Of a DNA stretch of 64,000 nucleotides, positions 9,955-22,100 are shown one piece after another. The position numbers and the translations under genes were made by a program. The stretch is from Papaver somniferum (taxonomy: Eukaryota; Streptophyta; Magnoliopsida; Ranunculales; Papaveraceae): assembly GCF_003573695.1 (NCBI RefSeq), contig NC_039358.1, positions 16,430,637-16,494,636 on the forward strand. The letters run 5' to 3'. The notes under the pieces are model-generated. The model ran no database searches and was not told the DNA's origin. It saw only the letters and a program-made list of their open reading frames with translations. Numbering within the stretch: position 1 is the first letter of the stretch; every line of letters starts with the position of its first letter.

Positions 9955-10376
9955 AGTCTCTGAATCATAATTGAATCGGCATCAACAGTATCATCAATCT
10001 CACGTCTCATCGACAACACGAGATCATCAACTCATCAATTGAGCAACTACTCTCAATTGAGCAATTTTAATCATTCGGAGCTTATCATATTCAGAATTAA
10101 TACACCCACAATCTTTGATTACCATTTATTCCACACATTTCCCAGCTTCCCTCTTACAGATCAACCCATCCTCTCTTGTGACCGAATTTACTCTGGAACG
10201 GTCATTGTCTTGATTTAGGCCGGAGTACTCCAGATTGATCTCTCGAATCTAAAGCACCCCCTTTGCAGCGGTGCATATGTGTGAGGTTTAACATTTCCCT
10301 CGGTTCGAGGAGTCTCCTCCGTACGGTCGTCTCCTCAATTCCTTAAAAACCAGCAAATCGTTTTTCCCCATCTACA

Positions 10377-11388
10377 CCATCGTTGAGGGAAATAACCTTG
10401 ATAATCTTTCCAGAAATACATTGGTTGGAAAGCTAAGGATCTTTGATCATGAGCATACATCAAAAATCGGAAAGGATGTTTCCTTTAAAGAACAGAAGAA
10501 CACTAAATTACTTGATATGAGTAAAAGTGTTTATGTCTCTGAGGATGATCAGTCTGAGGGTGATTTTTCAGATGAAGATCTTGACAAATCAGTCTCCTTG
10601 ATCAAAAGACAGTTTAGGGATCTTTTATTGAAAAGAAGTAAACGGTTTTCAAGAGACAAACCTCGGTCGTCAGATAAACCTCACAATCGCGTCCCTCATA
10701 AGAACAAGGATGCTGACGAGGCTGATGACGAGGATATGCCACAGTGCTTTAAGTGCAAAGGTTTTGGTCATTTTGCAAACGAGTGTCCAAATCGTAGAAA
10801 ATACTCTTGGAACAAAGGTCTTGCTGTAACACTTGATGAGATGTCTGAGATCTATGATTCTGAGGAAGATAGGAAATCAAGTGTCGGTCTTCTGTGTGAA
10901 AACATTGATTTTGATAACTGTAGCAATACATATATCAATCTTAATGGTTTCGGTGAAGATGAGAATCCAATTATGCTGGAAGAATCAATTGTCCCATCCT
11001 TTGGAAACCCTGTCTGTAATGTTTCATGATCTACCGTGTGTTTAACTGCTGTGCACCACAGATGCCTGATTATTATCCAAGATTGACGTGCTCGTTTTGT
11101 TCTCAGAAGGGTCATGAACTATCAAGATCTTACAAGTACAAACATCAATTGAGGAACGCCAACAAACTTCAACGAAGAGCAAATCAGCTTGCAAGGAAGC
11201 ATAAACTTGCTCAGAAGACTGCTAAGGTATGTAAGATTTTATCTTCATTTAAGAAGTCTATTTTCAAAGACAAAACAAGACCATTTGAGAAGAAAATATG
11301 TTCAAATAATTTTGATAGACAGAAGCCAGAGGATTCCTCCCATGAGGAAAATGGTGGACAAATCGTTGTTCACCACAACACAAATTAA
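10377..11388 (+). pseudogene. gag: P1 gag, C-terminal part with zinc knuckle
   Basis: The frame resumes after the CCATC duplication. It contains NTLVGKLRIFDHEHTSK, an acidic SEDDQSEGDFSDEDLD stretch, and a CCHC zinc knuckle CFKCKGFGHFANEC (10745-10786) followed by basic residues, which should bind template RNA. A TGA at 11027-11029 ends this frame; P2 has GGA at the same place. Coding potential continues in another frame (11026-11388) with a second knuckle-like LTCSFCSQKGHELSRS, in which the last Cys is Ser, and then a Lys/Arg-rich coiled segment ending GGQIVVHHNTN. No protease or polymerase follows. Confidence 0.8.
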
Positions 11389-11575
11389 TTGTGTTGTTTG
11401 GTAAATCTTGTCTCATGTGCCTGATCAAAAGAGACAAGGTTGTGAACGCACAGGCTTTAGGAAAAGTTTTCTTAGGTTTATTCTTTTCCGTCTATCAAAT
11501 AAAAGGAAGGGTTACTTTCGACAATTTTACTCTTTATAAGGTTTAGAGTTGGACGTCCACGAACCTGTTTAAAGG

Positions 11576-12058
11576 TTGCGAACCCTACATTCCTTTTTCC
11601 TCTCTGATATCCTTTATATCTTAAGACTGCTTATTGAGATTTTGAATTCCAATCAAAAAATTCAGTTGGTTATAGCTGTTCTCATAAACATCATGTCTTT
11701 GGATGGAAAGGATGTCAACATGATTTTTAAGCCATCAATCAAGGAAAAAGAAATATCTCCAGTAATTCCATCCTTAAAAAGAAAAAGGAGGAATACAAGA
11801 AAGCCAAGGGATGTCCCTTCTAACTCTCAGAAATTTTCCGATGTTCTTGATGAGTTAAAGGAAGTAAGAAAGGAGATTCGTGAAATAAAGGCTTGCGTTT
11901 TAAGATCTTTGGAAATTCAGAAAGCCCTGGTTCCACATCACCAGCCAAGACGGTTTGTTGATATTAACTCATATCTTCACGAACCTTATGTACCAATGGC
12001 TGTTGACAACAAGGAGTTCGGGAATGATAAAGAATTTCTCAAAGACATTGTTGCCTAG
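11576..12058 (+). CDS. P1 second ORF: basic, coiled-coil protein of unknown function
   Basis: The first ATG in frame is at 11693 (MSLDGKDVNM), giving about 121 residues; upstream the frame is open but has only a TTG. The protein has a strongly basic patch (LKRKRRNTRKPR), which could serve in nuclear import or nucleic-acid binding. A charged coiled-coil-like segment follows (DELKEVRKEIREIKA), and then a region ending PYVPMAVDNKEF. P2 encodes an almost identical product (52855-53313), so the ORF was maintained at least until the two copies separated. Element C has a similarly placed ORF of different sequence. I do not recognise the family. It may be a gag-associated accessory protein. Confidence 0.6.
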   Translation: MRTLHSFFLSDILYILRLLIEILNSNQKIQLVIAVLINIMSLDGKDVNMIFKPSIKEKEISPVIPSLKRKRRNTRKPRDVPSNSQKFSDVLDELKEVRKEIREIKACVLRSLEIQKALVPHHQPRRFVDINSYLHEPYVPMAVDNKEFGNDKEFLKDIVA

Positions 12059-13567
12059 TATGTCTTCCTTTTGGTTTTGTAGGAAGAATAACTAGTGCGT
12101 TGAATAGCGAGGATTGTGACTACACATAGCTATTATTTTCATCTTCTTGTTCTTAGGTTTTTTGCTTTAAATTCTAAAACTATTTGGAGGATGATGTTTT
12201 GCAATATTTTTGATTTGTTATATTGCAACTTGTTGTCCCATATTTTGTCAAAAGTAAAGTCGTTCACGATCGGTATTCATGTATTGATTTAAGGATGAAT
12301 AGACTTTTGACATATACAAAAGTTAATCCTATATTGTCAATCTTTGACGAAAGATAGGTTAAAATCTTTTGTATCCAAGGATTATTGCTATTGTATATGC
12401 TTGTGCAAAAGAATGAATCCTTGGGTATTCCACGATATTGATCTTCATTGATCCATCCTTTTTGTATTACCATGAGGTTCCGAGATGTATCTTATGTTGA
12501 GCACGATACAATCAAGTTGATTATTCTTGATTTGCTTTGTTGGTTGTTCCGTGAGGTACGTTATGTTGAGCATTTAAAACTAAATTAATCATCTTCTTGG
12601 TTATTTAGTTATTACTCCACAAGTTCTCTTGTGTTGAGTATATGAACGATTAAGCCAATCACTCTCTTGTATGGTTATCTTAGTCGTTGCTCCGTAAGTT
12701 TACTTATGTTGAGCACAATAAATTAAATTGATCACTTTTGTGTTTAATTTGATTATGTATTCCGATTAAATTATTCATGGGTTTACTTATGAATAATTTG
12801 GTTGAGTTTTGGATACAAAAATCATTCTCATGGTTTTGGTGTCCAATAAAAATCCTTCGTTTCTCTTGAAATTAAGGTCACTCGTTGTTGTTCTTTCGGG
12901 AATGATATCAAATGGGGGAGAGTTCTTTTGAACTTGTGCTTAATGGTCATATTTTGAGGGGTGTGCGGCTGTGGAATTTTAGAGGGGTTATCTTGTATCT
13001 TTAAACTCCTTGATGAATGTTGTTAGCTTCGGCTATATGATTGCATCAAAATAAGATGATGTGTGTTTCTCTCTCTCAGTCATGAAATGTCTCTTACGGA
13101 AATTTCATTATGATCCCGTTCTTGTACCTTTGCCAATTTTATTGACAAAAAGGGGGAGAATTAATATGTAGTTCACCCTACAAATACATATGGTTTTCGG
13201 ATCATTGTATAAGGGGGAGTGGTTTTCATGTGAGATGGAGTATTGACTAAGGGGGAGTGATACATATCACCATAGTATTATTGTTGAAGTTGTGATATAA
13301 CTGGACTTTGACACTGTATAATAATACTATGACACTGTATAACAATGATCGAGACCGATGCTTTCTCATTGTTATAGCTACGGATATTCAACAACGGTGA
13401 TGCTAAACTTACAACCTTTGGGATCACTGGAGTACTTGGAAGTGACGAAGATTTTGAAGAATGTTGAAGATTAGACATGTGGAATAGGAGCTACTAAAGT
13501 TTCATTATCTTTTTTGTATTCCATATGTATTGATAGTTTTGTCATTAAAATTGACAAATGGGGAGAT
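12059..13567 (+). other. P1 3' noncoding region and polypurine tract
   Basis: About 1.5 kb with no coding frame. It contains several degenerate copies of a phrase around CGTGAGGTACGTTATGTTGAGCA between 12460 and 12740, near-matching purine-rich strings such as AAGGGGGAG (about 13145, 13212, 13246), and finally the polypurine tract AAATGGGGAGAT just before the 3' LTR. P2 has the same region with the tract AAAGGGGGAGAT. Confidence 0.7.
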
Positions 13568-13653
13568 TGTTAGAGCATAGATCGGTCTACCTCGCATGCG
13601 TTGCTATATCAAGCATGTTTGTCAATGTTAGAAATCAAAACTATGAGTCTTGA
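13568..13653 (+). mobile_element. P1 3' LTR stub (86 bp)
   Basis: It starts TGTTAGAGCA directly after the polypurine tract and matches the first bases of the P2 3' LTR and of LTR H. It stops abruptly at GAGTCTTGA, where inverted element C sequence begins. Everything else of the LTR is missing. Confidence 0.8.
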
Positions 13654-16022
13654 AGATCCGTAGCTATAACAATGAGAAAGCATCGGTCTCGATCATTGTT
13701 ATACAGTGTCATAGTATTATTACACAGTGTCAAAGTCCAGTTATATCACAACTTCAACAATAATACTATGGTGATATGTATCACTCCCCCTTAGTCAATA
13801 CTCCATCTCACATGAAAACCACTCCCCCTTACACAATGATCCGAAAACCATATGTATTTGTAGTGTGAACTACATTATTTCTCCCCCTTTTTGTCAATAA
13901 AATTGGCAAAGGTACAAGAACGGGATCATAATGAAATTTCCACAAGAGACATTTCATAGACTAAAATAAAAATACATACCAACTTAATTTAGATGCAATC
14001 ATAAAGCCGAAGCTAAATGCAATCATCAAGGAGTTTTAAGATACAAGATAACCCCTAGAAAATTCCACAGCCGCACACCCCGCAAGATATTACCATTAAG
14101 CACAAGTTCAAAAGAACTCTCCCCCATTTGATGACATTCCCGAGAGAACAACAAGAGCGACCTTAATTTCGAAAGAAAAGAAGGATTTTTTAATTGGACA
14201 CCAAAAGCCATAGAAATGATTTTCTATATCCAAAACTCAACCAAATTAATCACAAGTAAACCCATGATTAATTCAATTTGAATACACAACTAAATCAAAC
14301 CACAAAAGTGATCAATTTAATCGAAAGTGCTCAACATAAGTAAACTTACGGAGCTACGACTAAGATAATCATACAGAGATGACTAACTTAATTGTTCACA
14401 TACTCAACATAAGGAAAACCTTACGGAATATACAACTACATTAACCAATAGAACATGATTAGTATAGCCGTTCATATACTCAACACAAGAAACGTGGAAT
14501 ATATGAAAACTCAACTAGACTAATTACAAGAGAACTTATAATTAATCTAATTGGAATACAAACAACCAAACTAATCACAAAGGTAATCAATTTAATTGTC
14601 AAAAGATTTGCTCGACAAAAGAAGACTTTCAGAGCAAATAACTAAATAACTAACCAAGAGGATTAATTTAGTTCATAATGCTCGACATATAGCATCTTAT
14701 GGAACAACCAAAAAGCCAATAAGAATAATCGAATTAGTTGTATCGTGCTCAACATAAGACACACAATGGAGCCTTCAAGGTAATACATAACAAAATGGAT
14801 CAATGTAGATCAATACCGTGGATAACATACAAGGATCTATTCTATTTTCCATCATAACGACATAATAGACTTTATCCTTGTCAAACAAAAGATTTTATCC
14901 TATTCTCCATCAAATACATGACTGCATAGGCATAACTTTTGTACTTGTCAAAAGTCCATTCGTCCTTTTATCAATACGAATATCAATTTATGAACGAATT
15001 TACTTTTGACCGCATATGGGACCTTCAAGTTCACGGACGCAAACAATACATATCCCATAAGCAGATTGCAATATCACATAATCATAAAGATCAATACTGC
15101 AATAACATCATCCTCCAAATATTTTTAGAATTTAATATCAATAAACCTAAAAAATAACATAAGAAGATGAAAACAAAAATAGCTATGTATAGTCACAATC
15201 ATCGCTATTCAAAGCACTAGTTATTCTTCCAACTAATCCAAAAAGAAGACATACTAGGCATATAAAATTTAGTTTTCCTTGATGATTTCATACCTCTGAA
15301 ATGGTCCATCAAAGTAGGAGTCACTGATATCCTTGACCCGGTTGACTGTAGAGACACCATGTTCAAAAGTTAGAATGTTGACTTTCCGATTAATAGTGCG
15401 AGCATAATGACGAGCCTTTGCACAATCAAGGATAACTTTCTTCTGATTTCTGATCAAGATATTCTGAGTACCAAGGATTTTTTCCTGTCCATCAATAAGT
15501 TGGTTTATCTGCAATTGAAGGTTAGCCAGTTCATTTTTAACTTCATTCTGAGCATGAATCAGATGCTTGACAGTTTAACCAATCCAAGTGTTATACTCTT
15601 TTCTTTCAAGCATCTTCTTTGGGAATTACATCCTTTGAGATCATCCTCAACCATAGGGTTCACTTCTTCTTTGGGAACATATTCCATAGAGTTCCTTTCT
15701 GAAGAATAAAGCCACACATATAAGACTTATATATGTTCGTGAAAACCCTAGCTGGAAACCCTAAAGTTTCTTGAGGAGATACGGACGTTAGTGGGCCAGC
15801 CAAAGTGCAAATGGACCAAAAAAAGAAAAATGCATACCATGTCGCTTTCAAAGATATTCTCTCTCCAAAAGATCACAGTGATAAAAGAAGGAAGTACTAA
15901 CAACATTACGTCAAAAGATATACAAAATGGAGACAACAACACAATACTTGAGCATCTCACAAATCCTCATTCTTGTATCTCTCAAGTTAGACACAAGAAT
16001 AGACTTTCTGTTACTAGGTAGC
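13654..16022 (-). mobile_element. Element C (Copia-type, gag-only), 3' portion left of element A
   Basis: Read on the minus strand, this is the continuation of element C beyond the A insertion: the GTAGC duplication at 16018-16022, a stretch with no clear frame (15660-16017), the remnant of the second ORF, then the 3' noncoding region also seen in P1 and P2. The family matches P1/P2 in the 3' noncoding part but has a different second ORF. The 3' end (polypurine tract and LTR) is missing; the sequence stops at the fold centre at 13654. Confidence 0.7.
15269..15640 (-). pseudogene. Element C second ORF, remnant
   Basis: The open part (15514-15269) reads LQINQLIDGQEKILGTQ and later DISDSYFDGPFQRYEI, a helical segment rich in Gln, Lys and Ile. 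The same frame extends upstream through KNELANLQ to an in-frame TAA about 60 bases before, and before that has weaker coding-like text. The position, just before the conserved TAGTATGTCTTC 3' region, equals that of the second ORF in P1 and P2, although the residues differ. Function unknown. Confidence 0.45.
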
Positions 16023-16372
16023 TGATAGGATATAGGAATACCCTATATTATAATAACCGCAATCGCACGGTGTCCAACTAGTAGACAGAGACAAGTACGG
16101 GTCGAGCCCACAAGGAGCGGTGGAAATACCGATAACTAATATCTCTAATCGTAAAACAATACTTTTGGGATTTTTAGGATTAAGAATGAAATAATAAAAT
16201 TAAACTAAACTAATAGAGTAAATCCAAAGTAAAATTCGGTAACCAGGGTTTCATGGTATCCACTACTATCTCTATTTAATTACTGAAATGAAACATGATT
16301 GCAAATATATGTTCATTGTTCGTTTTATCAACACCACCTATTATATGTATTAGAGTCGCAAATATCACTGAG
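16023..16372 (-). mobile_element. Element A 3' LTR, segment left of element B
   Basis: It matches 33319-33668 of the 5' LTR almost base for base, including the phrase CGGTGTCCAACTAGTAGACA. It ends with the CTGAG target duplication of element B. The LTR resumes at 29672 with the second CTGAG. Confidence 0.9.
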
Positions 16373-17270
16373 TGATCGCTGTCGTATGCGTCAAAATAAA
16401 TTACTTTCTCACTACTCAAAATATAAAATATAGCAAGTGTAAGAAAGGATCGTTCCCATAGAGAGGATCTAGGTTGTCAAGTTGTTTCGGTTTCCTATAT
16501 AAACAAGGGGGGATTTTCTGATTTTTATAATCTAAAAGTAAAATAAAAGCAAACAAAAAAAAATAAAGCGAAGCAAACACGCAAATCAAGATGTAAAGAA
16601 ATTGATTAAGGATCCGTTTTCATCCACAAACATGTTTTTCAACAATAACTAGAATTGATATTTAATCTCAATTTTTATCAAAGGCCCTAGGATACCTTGA
16701 TCGCAAGAATATCCCGCTAATTTCCTCTTATCATCAACAAACACATTAAAAGATGCGAATATGAATTCTACCTAACGTGTAAAAGCACTATCAAGTTTAA
16801 TTCCCTAGATGCACTAAGTTTTATGAAATCAGGCCAATAAAAGCAATCGAACGTGTAAAAGCACTAATCCGATTTAACAAAGGTTATGACTCACATGTGA
16901 CTATTAGGATGTATCACTAGAAGCAATAATCACAATTACACTACTTGTATTCAAGGTGTATCACGTTTACGTATAATAAACCCTAAACTAGCAATAGATA
17001 TGATTACGAGTTCTACCAATTTGCAACTTGATGAAACTAACAATCAATCATACATGCGATATTTCTAGTGAATCATAATCGATAATTGTGAGACAAAACT
17101 AATTTATTGAACAAAACCCATGTTTGGAAATTCAACTTATTCCTTAACCAATAATAAAAAACTAGCTCATGTTAATGGAGTTCATAACAAGGATAAAGAG
17201 AAGAGTTTCCATGTCTAAACCCTAGAACAAAAGTAGATAAGAAGATCATAAGATATGGAGATCTCTCCCC
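16373..17270 (-). mobile_element. Element B left LTR, truncated (898 bp)
   Basis: It matches the first 0.9 kb (on the plus axis) of LTRs 19135-22523 and 26279-29671. At the phrase GGAGATCTCTCCCC it jumps into internal sequence TTTTTATTCACTAATTTACAC, which in the intact domain lies near 24420. The missing part is 2.5 kb of LTR plus 1.9 kb of internal DNA. Confidence 0.9.
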
Positions 17271-17510
17271 TTTTTATTCACTAATTTACACAAAAGTTGA
17301 AAAAAATGAAAAATTTACAATGCAAATGCAAATTCTTAACCACTCCCCCAAACTTAAACTTTACATTGTCCTCAATGTAAATTGAATCGTCCAAACAAAG
17401 TCAAGGTGGGAAATTTCTCATAATGATATGCGACAAGAAATCTGAAAAAGTAAATACGAGACAAGAAAAAGCTAAAAACAAGACAAGAAACAAATACAAG
17501 ACAAGAATAC

Positions 17511-18836
17511 TCATCCTATGGGTTGCCTCCCATTTAGCGCTTGGTTTAAAGTCGTCAGCCCGACTTGCAAGACGAATTCCCCATACACCAATAATCTGAA
17601 AAGTTGGGGATCCTTCCATGTAACCTGTTTTGCAAACATTAACTTCACACAAACATTAGTATAATAAAGCAAAAGTGAAGCTACAGCCCAATAGAAGTTT
17701 CCCCCACACTTATTCTTGTCCACACTTGGAAGTGTATAAAGAACATAAAATTCAGGAACTTCTATGGTTTCTTCTATGCAAACATTCATAATATGAGAAT
17801 CAAATGTTTCTAATGTTGGAAATCGAGAAAAAAATTCATTCAACAATATTCTCGAAGCACATACATTCAAACCAACAAGAGGTAAAGGAGAAGAAACAAC
17901 ATGCAAAGGGTTAGACAAACCTTGCACAATCTCTTGTATCACATAATCCTCTTCATCCTTGAAAAACTCAAGTGAATTACTCACCACTTTTATATCATGG
18001 TCCTCTATCAAACCTTGCAACCATTCTTCACCCGTTTCTACCTTAACTAAATTCTCGACATTAAAATCATCATTATAATCCTTTGCAAGATCAATTGGGT
18101 CTTCCAAAATATTGGTCATAACAGTCACATTCTCAACATACTCGTCATCATTAGGCTCAAACTCTTTTGCGGCTGCAAATTTCACTATAAGGAACTTTTT
18201 TAGAAGACTCAAAAATGCATCATCCTCAAGCTCCACCCTTTGAATAGGCTCTTGATCATTATTAAGATCAATTCTTGAGTAATCTATACTAGTGTCAACA
18301 TATTCCTCTTCGTCTTCATTTTGATCCCAAAAAGATTCCGCTGTACACCTTTGGGAAATGTCACCATGAGTTGGTTCAAGCGATATATCATCATAATCAT
18401 CATCACTTTCATAGTTAACATAAGATTGGTTGTCGCTGAATTTAGTGTTGCTAACCTCAAACTCATCCTTTTGGATAGGCGAATGATCATTATTAAGATC
18501 AAGAGTTGAGTTAGCTACACAATTATCAACGAAAGTCCCCAAAGGGTGACCCTTTTCAACATTAGCATCAATCAAATATTCATCATACACCACAGGCACA
18601 TTAGAATAATTATTTCTTTGAAAACAAAATTCTTTTTCATACCTTTCTTCCTTGTATTCATCAATGCTTCTTCGTAAGATAGCCATACCTTCACGAAGTT
18701 CTTGGAGTTGCTCGTTTGTAGCCTCTTTATCTTTTTGAAACTCTTGTCGTAAAAAGTTGGAAAAGTTGTCTAACAAGTTAGAGACTTGTTGTTCACGAGC
18801 ATAAGAATCCTCCAATCTTTGTGGTTGTTCACACAC
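17511..18836 (-). CDS. Element B ORF, truncated-domain copy: acidic protein with C-terminal hydrophobic/DPQLFRLLVY module
   Basis: The 441-codon frame opens at a GTG and is very likely the 3' part of a longer ORF. Upstream, an in-frame TAA and then a 1-base deletion relative to the other copy separate it from an N-terminal MDGTYWNNGYGF segment. It contains a Gln/Glu-rich coiled coil (residues 1-70), long Asp/Glu-rich stretches with two DLNND..PIQ repeats, a VGLNVCASRILLNEFF segment, and near the C-terminus a hydrophobic run (WAVASLLLYYTNVCVKLMF) followed by KDPQLFRLLVYGEF. There are no protease or polymerase motifs. The A and G elements end their ORFs with the same module. Function unknown. 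Confidence 0.6.
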   Translation of the reverse strand: MCEQPQRLEDSYAREQQVSNLLDNFSNFLRQEFQKDKEATNEQLQELREGMAILRRSIDEYKEERYEKEFCFQRNNYSNVPVVYDEYLIDANVEKGHPLGTFVDNCVANSTLDLNNDHSPIQKDEFEVSNTKFSDNQSYVNYESDDDYDDISLEPTHGDISQRCTAESFWDQNEDEEEYVDTSIDYSRIDLNNDQEPIQRVELEDDAFLSLLKKFLIVKFAAAKEFEPNDDEYVENVTVMTNILEDPIDLAKDYNDDFNVENLVKVETGEEWLQGLIEDHDIKVVSNSLEFFKDEEDYVIQEIVQGLSNPLHVVSSPLPLVGLNVCASRILLNEFFSRFPTLETFDSHIMNVCIEETIEVPEFYVLYTLPSVDKNKCGGNFYWAVASLLLYYTNVCVKLMFAKQVTWKDPQLFRLLVYGEFVLQVGLTTLNQALNGRQPIG

Positions 18837-19134
18837 ATACCCACCATAAGGTTGTTGATATGTAAAAGGACCACATTATTCCGTAGGATATTGATGATAA
18901 CCAATGAATTGGTGTTGACTATAACCCTGGGATGGTTGGTAGTTTCCATATTGTTTAGGTTGTTGAAACCGTATCCGTTGTTCCAATATGTTCCGTCCAT
19001 AGAAATTGGTACCTGAAACACGATCCTCAAAACAAGGTTAACAACCAGAAGATAAAAACAAAAACAAAACTAAAACCAAAACAAAAACAAAAAATAAGAA
19101 ACCAAAAACAAGTGACAACCGCTGCCGGGGTAAA

Positions 19135-22100
19135 TGGACCGTTGTCGTATGCGTCAAAAATAAATTACTTTCTCACTACTCAAAATATATAATATAGCAA
19201 GGGTAAGAAAGGATCGTTCCTCACAGAGAGGATCTAGGTTGTCAAGTTGTTTCGGTTTCCTATATAAACAAGGGGGGATTTTCTGATTTTTATAATCTAA
19301 AAGTAAAATAAAAGCAAACAAAAAAAAAGCGAAGCAAACACGCAAATCAAGATGTAAAGAAATTGATTAAGGATCCGTTTTCATCCACAAACATGTTTTT
19401 CAACAATAACTAGAATTGATATTTAATCTCAATTTTTATCAAAGGCCCTAGGATAACTTGATCGCAAGAATATCCCGTTAATTTCCTCTTATCATCAACA
19501 AACACATTAAAAGATGCGAATATGAATTGTACCTAAGAGAACAACCTAACGTGTAAAAGCAGTATCAAGTTTAATTCCCTAGATGCACTAAGTTTTATGA
19601 AATCATGCCAATAAAAGCAATCGAACGTGTAAAAGCACTAATCCGATTTAACAAAGGTTATGACTCACATGTGACTATTAGGATGTATCACTACAAGCAA
19701 TAATCACAATTACGCTACTTGTATTCAAGGTGTATCACGTTTACGTATAATAAACCCTAAACTAGCAATAGATATGATTACGAGTTCTACCAATTTGCAA
19801 CTTGATGAAACTAACAATCAATCATACATGCGATATTTCTAGTGAATCATAATCGATAATTGTGAGACAAAACTAATTTATTGAACAAAACCCATGTTTG
19901 GAAATTCAACTTATTCCTTAACCAATAATAAAAACTAGCTCATGTTAATGAAGTTCATAACAAGGATAAAGAGAAGAGTTTCCATGTCTAAACCCTAGAA
20001 CAAAAGTAGAGAAGAAGATAATAAGATACGGAGATCTCCCCCTTTTGTTGTGTGAATATGCTTATATATATCTTCTCCTGATGTGTGTGTGAATAATCTA
20101 CTTCCAAATCTCGGTCAAGGCTAAATGTCCAACCCATAACTCACTTCATGCTTCCGCCTCAACACATCCCAAAAGCCCATTAGCTCTTACAACATTTGGC
20201 TTGTCAAGTCTCTGGAACTGACATCCTAATTTTCACTCAGTTTCCAGAACTGACAGTTCATTCTTCAATCATCTACTTTCCTCAACTATTGCAACTGCAT
20301 AACAGCCAGCACCAGATCCACAACCTGCAATTTCAGCTCAGAATTCATTACCAAGCATGTCCAACTGTTACATTCACCACTGCCTTGCATCTAACCCATG
20401 TTATCCTATTTGTAGTTGCAATTCTCTTCTGTATGCTATATCTCCTTGCTGCAACACCAAGTCATAGCATCAGTTCACAAACCATTCTACCAACTTCTGC
20501 TGCCTTCTCCTTAAGCCGGCTTTGAGCTTATCCATCTTCCAAACATAAACCCATCTCCTTGTAAACATCTGAGATGTATTCTAACCCCCACTGTATTTTC
20601 TTCTTGATTTAAATCTGCAGCCAAACTCAATTGCCTCCCTGTCTTGTCAATTCACTGCATACAGCCTGAACCACCTGGCCTGTAATGCCATCTGCCAACT
20701 GAACCATCATCTAACTTGTAATCACTTCTAGCATCTGCAGTTCCAGCCTCATCACAGGTTATATTTCACGGCTCAGGCCATCCAACCTAGCTTCTTGACC
20801 TGTGAAACCTAACATTCATCTAAACACCACTGCAACCTTCTTTTCTTGTTCGCACCAAATCCACAGCTCCATTCAATCCGCACCATCCATTGTCACAGCC
20901 CAATGCATCCATCCACTTTGCCTGTACATAAACTGCATCTAATTTGAGCCTCCATTAACTTCAACAAAACCCCTGTAATCTCTGGCAGAACCCATGACCT
21001 GCAATGTCTCAACTGCAACAGCTCCGCAGTCAAAACTGCAACTGCATCCAAGCTCTCCTGTCACTTCAGCAACACATTCTGTAATTTTGCTCAAAACCCA
21101 TTCTTTGAAGCTTGTTCTTCATTACCAGCTTGCATCGGAAACTCAACAGCTTCACAACCACCTCAACCTGCAGTTCCAGCTTATTTATACAACCCATATC
21201 AACATTTTCAGCATCATGACACTCATGGCCACACTAACAGCCACTTCAACCTAAACCCAGTCTCTGCCTCATTCTGACCATCTCAGTCAGTCCACTAACC
21301 TGTTCCCCTAGACAACATCTGCCACCAATTCATGTAAATTGCGGCATCACCCTCAAGAGCTCAACCGCAACCAACACAGGCCTGAAACATTCACTAGCTT
21401 CAGTTAACCTCATCTGCATCTAGCCATCACACTGCCTCTGGCATTGCATTCATTTCTCTTCACATTGCTACAGCTTTGACTGCAGTTGTAACCCTTGAAC
21501 ACCATAGGCCACCAACACCTCCATCAGTTCTTCACAGTTCATCATCTTTGATCCTGGCCGCAGCATCACAACAACCTTAATACCAACATCAATACTTCCT
21601 GCAGTTCCATTGCTCTGCCATCTTTCTCCGACAACACCTTATTGCAGCTACACATCCTACAGCAGCAGCCACATCACAATGTTATTTACATTCTTCACTC
21701 ATTCGTTTCTGAATTCCATTTTCTAATTCTCTGATAGAAACAGATCCAAGGGAGATCCGGGAGCTAGGCGGGAATGTCGTTCCCTTTCTGGTTCATCTCA
21801 ATTCAAAGTCTCAGCATCAGTACCTCCTTTTAAATCTGGTCTCAATCAAACCCATAATTTATCAAATTTGTTGTTCAAACCTCCTCTGATTCATCCACCA
21901 CAGACCCATCTTCTCAATCTATCTTCTTGATTTGAATCTGCATCTCAGTTCTCAATCACCTTGTACTCAAAACCCTAACTTCTATTTCTGTTAAAAACCC
22001 TTCCAGATTCGAACAACATCTGCTTCATCTTCACCACCAATTGCAACAGTTTGAGCTCAAGAATCCATCTTCTAATTTTTCCCCAATTTTCTCTCAATTT

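Larger units (their letters stand above)
6805..10376 (+). mobile_element. Solo LTR S (3572 bp) of a Gypsy-type element
   Basis: It starts TGTAGATGG and ends CCATCTACA, a perfect 9-base terminal inverted repeat with TG...CA ends. Both sides carry the 5-base duplication CCATC (6800-6804 and 10377-10381). Removing the insert plus one duplication restores the gag reading seen in P2. No internal domain is present, so this is a solo LTR left by LTR-LTR recombination. Its 3' part is related to LTR I: the GGTCTGGCGG region near 9735 matches about 59545, and GATTGATCTCTCGAATC at about 10232 matches 59988. A TATA motif on the plus strand fixes the orientation. It carries two hairpin arrays. Confidence 0.9.
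12054..15255. repeat. Large inverted repeat formed by the 3' regions of P1 and C
   Basis: The plus-strand text from TGCCTAGTATGTCTTC (12052) to GCTACGGAT (about 13384) reappears reverse-complemented from GATCCGTAGC (about 13655) to about 15250. Arms are about 1.3 and 1.6 kb, differing by indels. The 268-base spacer contains P1's polypurine tract and the first 86 bases of its 3' LTR. The innermost part of the arms, around the 120-base ATACTATGACACTGTA region, is nearly identical, while the outer parts are clearly diverged. Confidence 0.8.

Noticed and set aside
20196..21254. Small ORFs in the B LTR (109 and 86 codons), repeated at 27342 and 28140
   Set aside because: They recur only because the LTR is duplicated. 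The composition is low-complexity from C/T-rich DNA, with no domain or codon signature.
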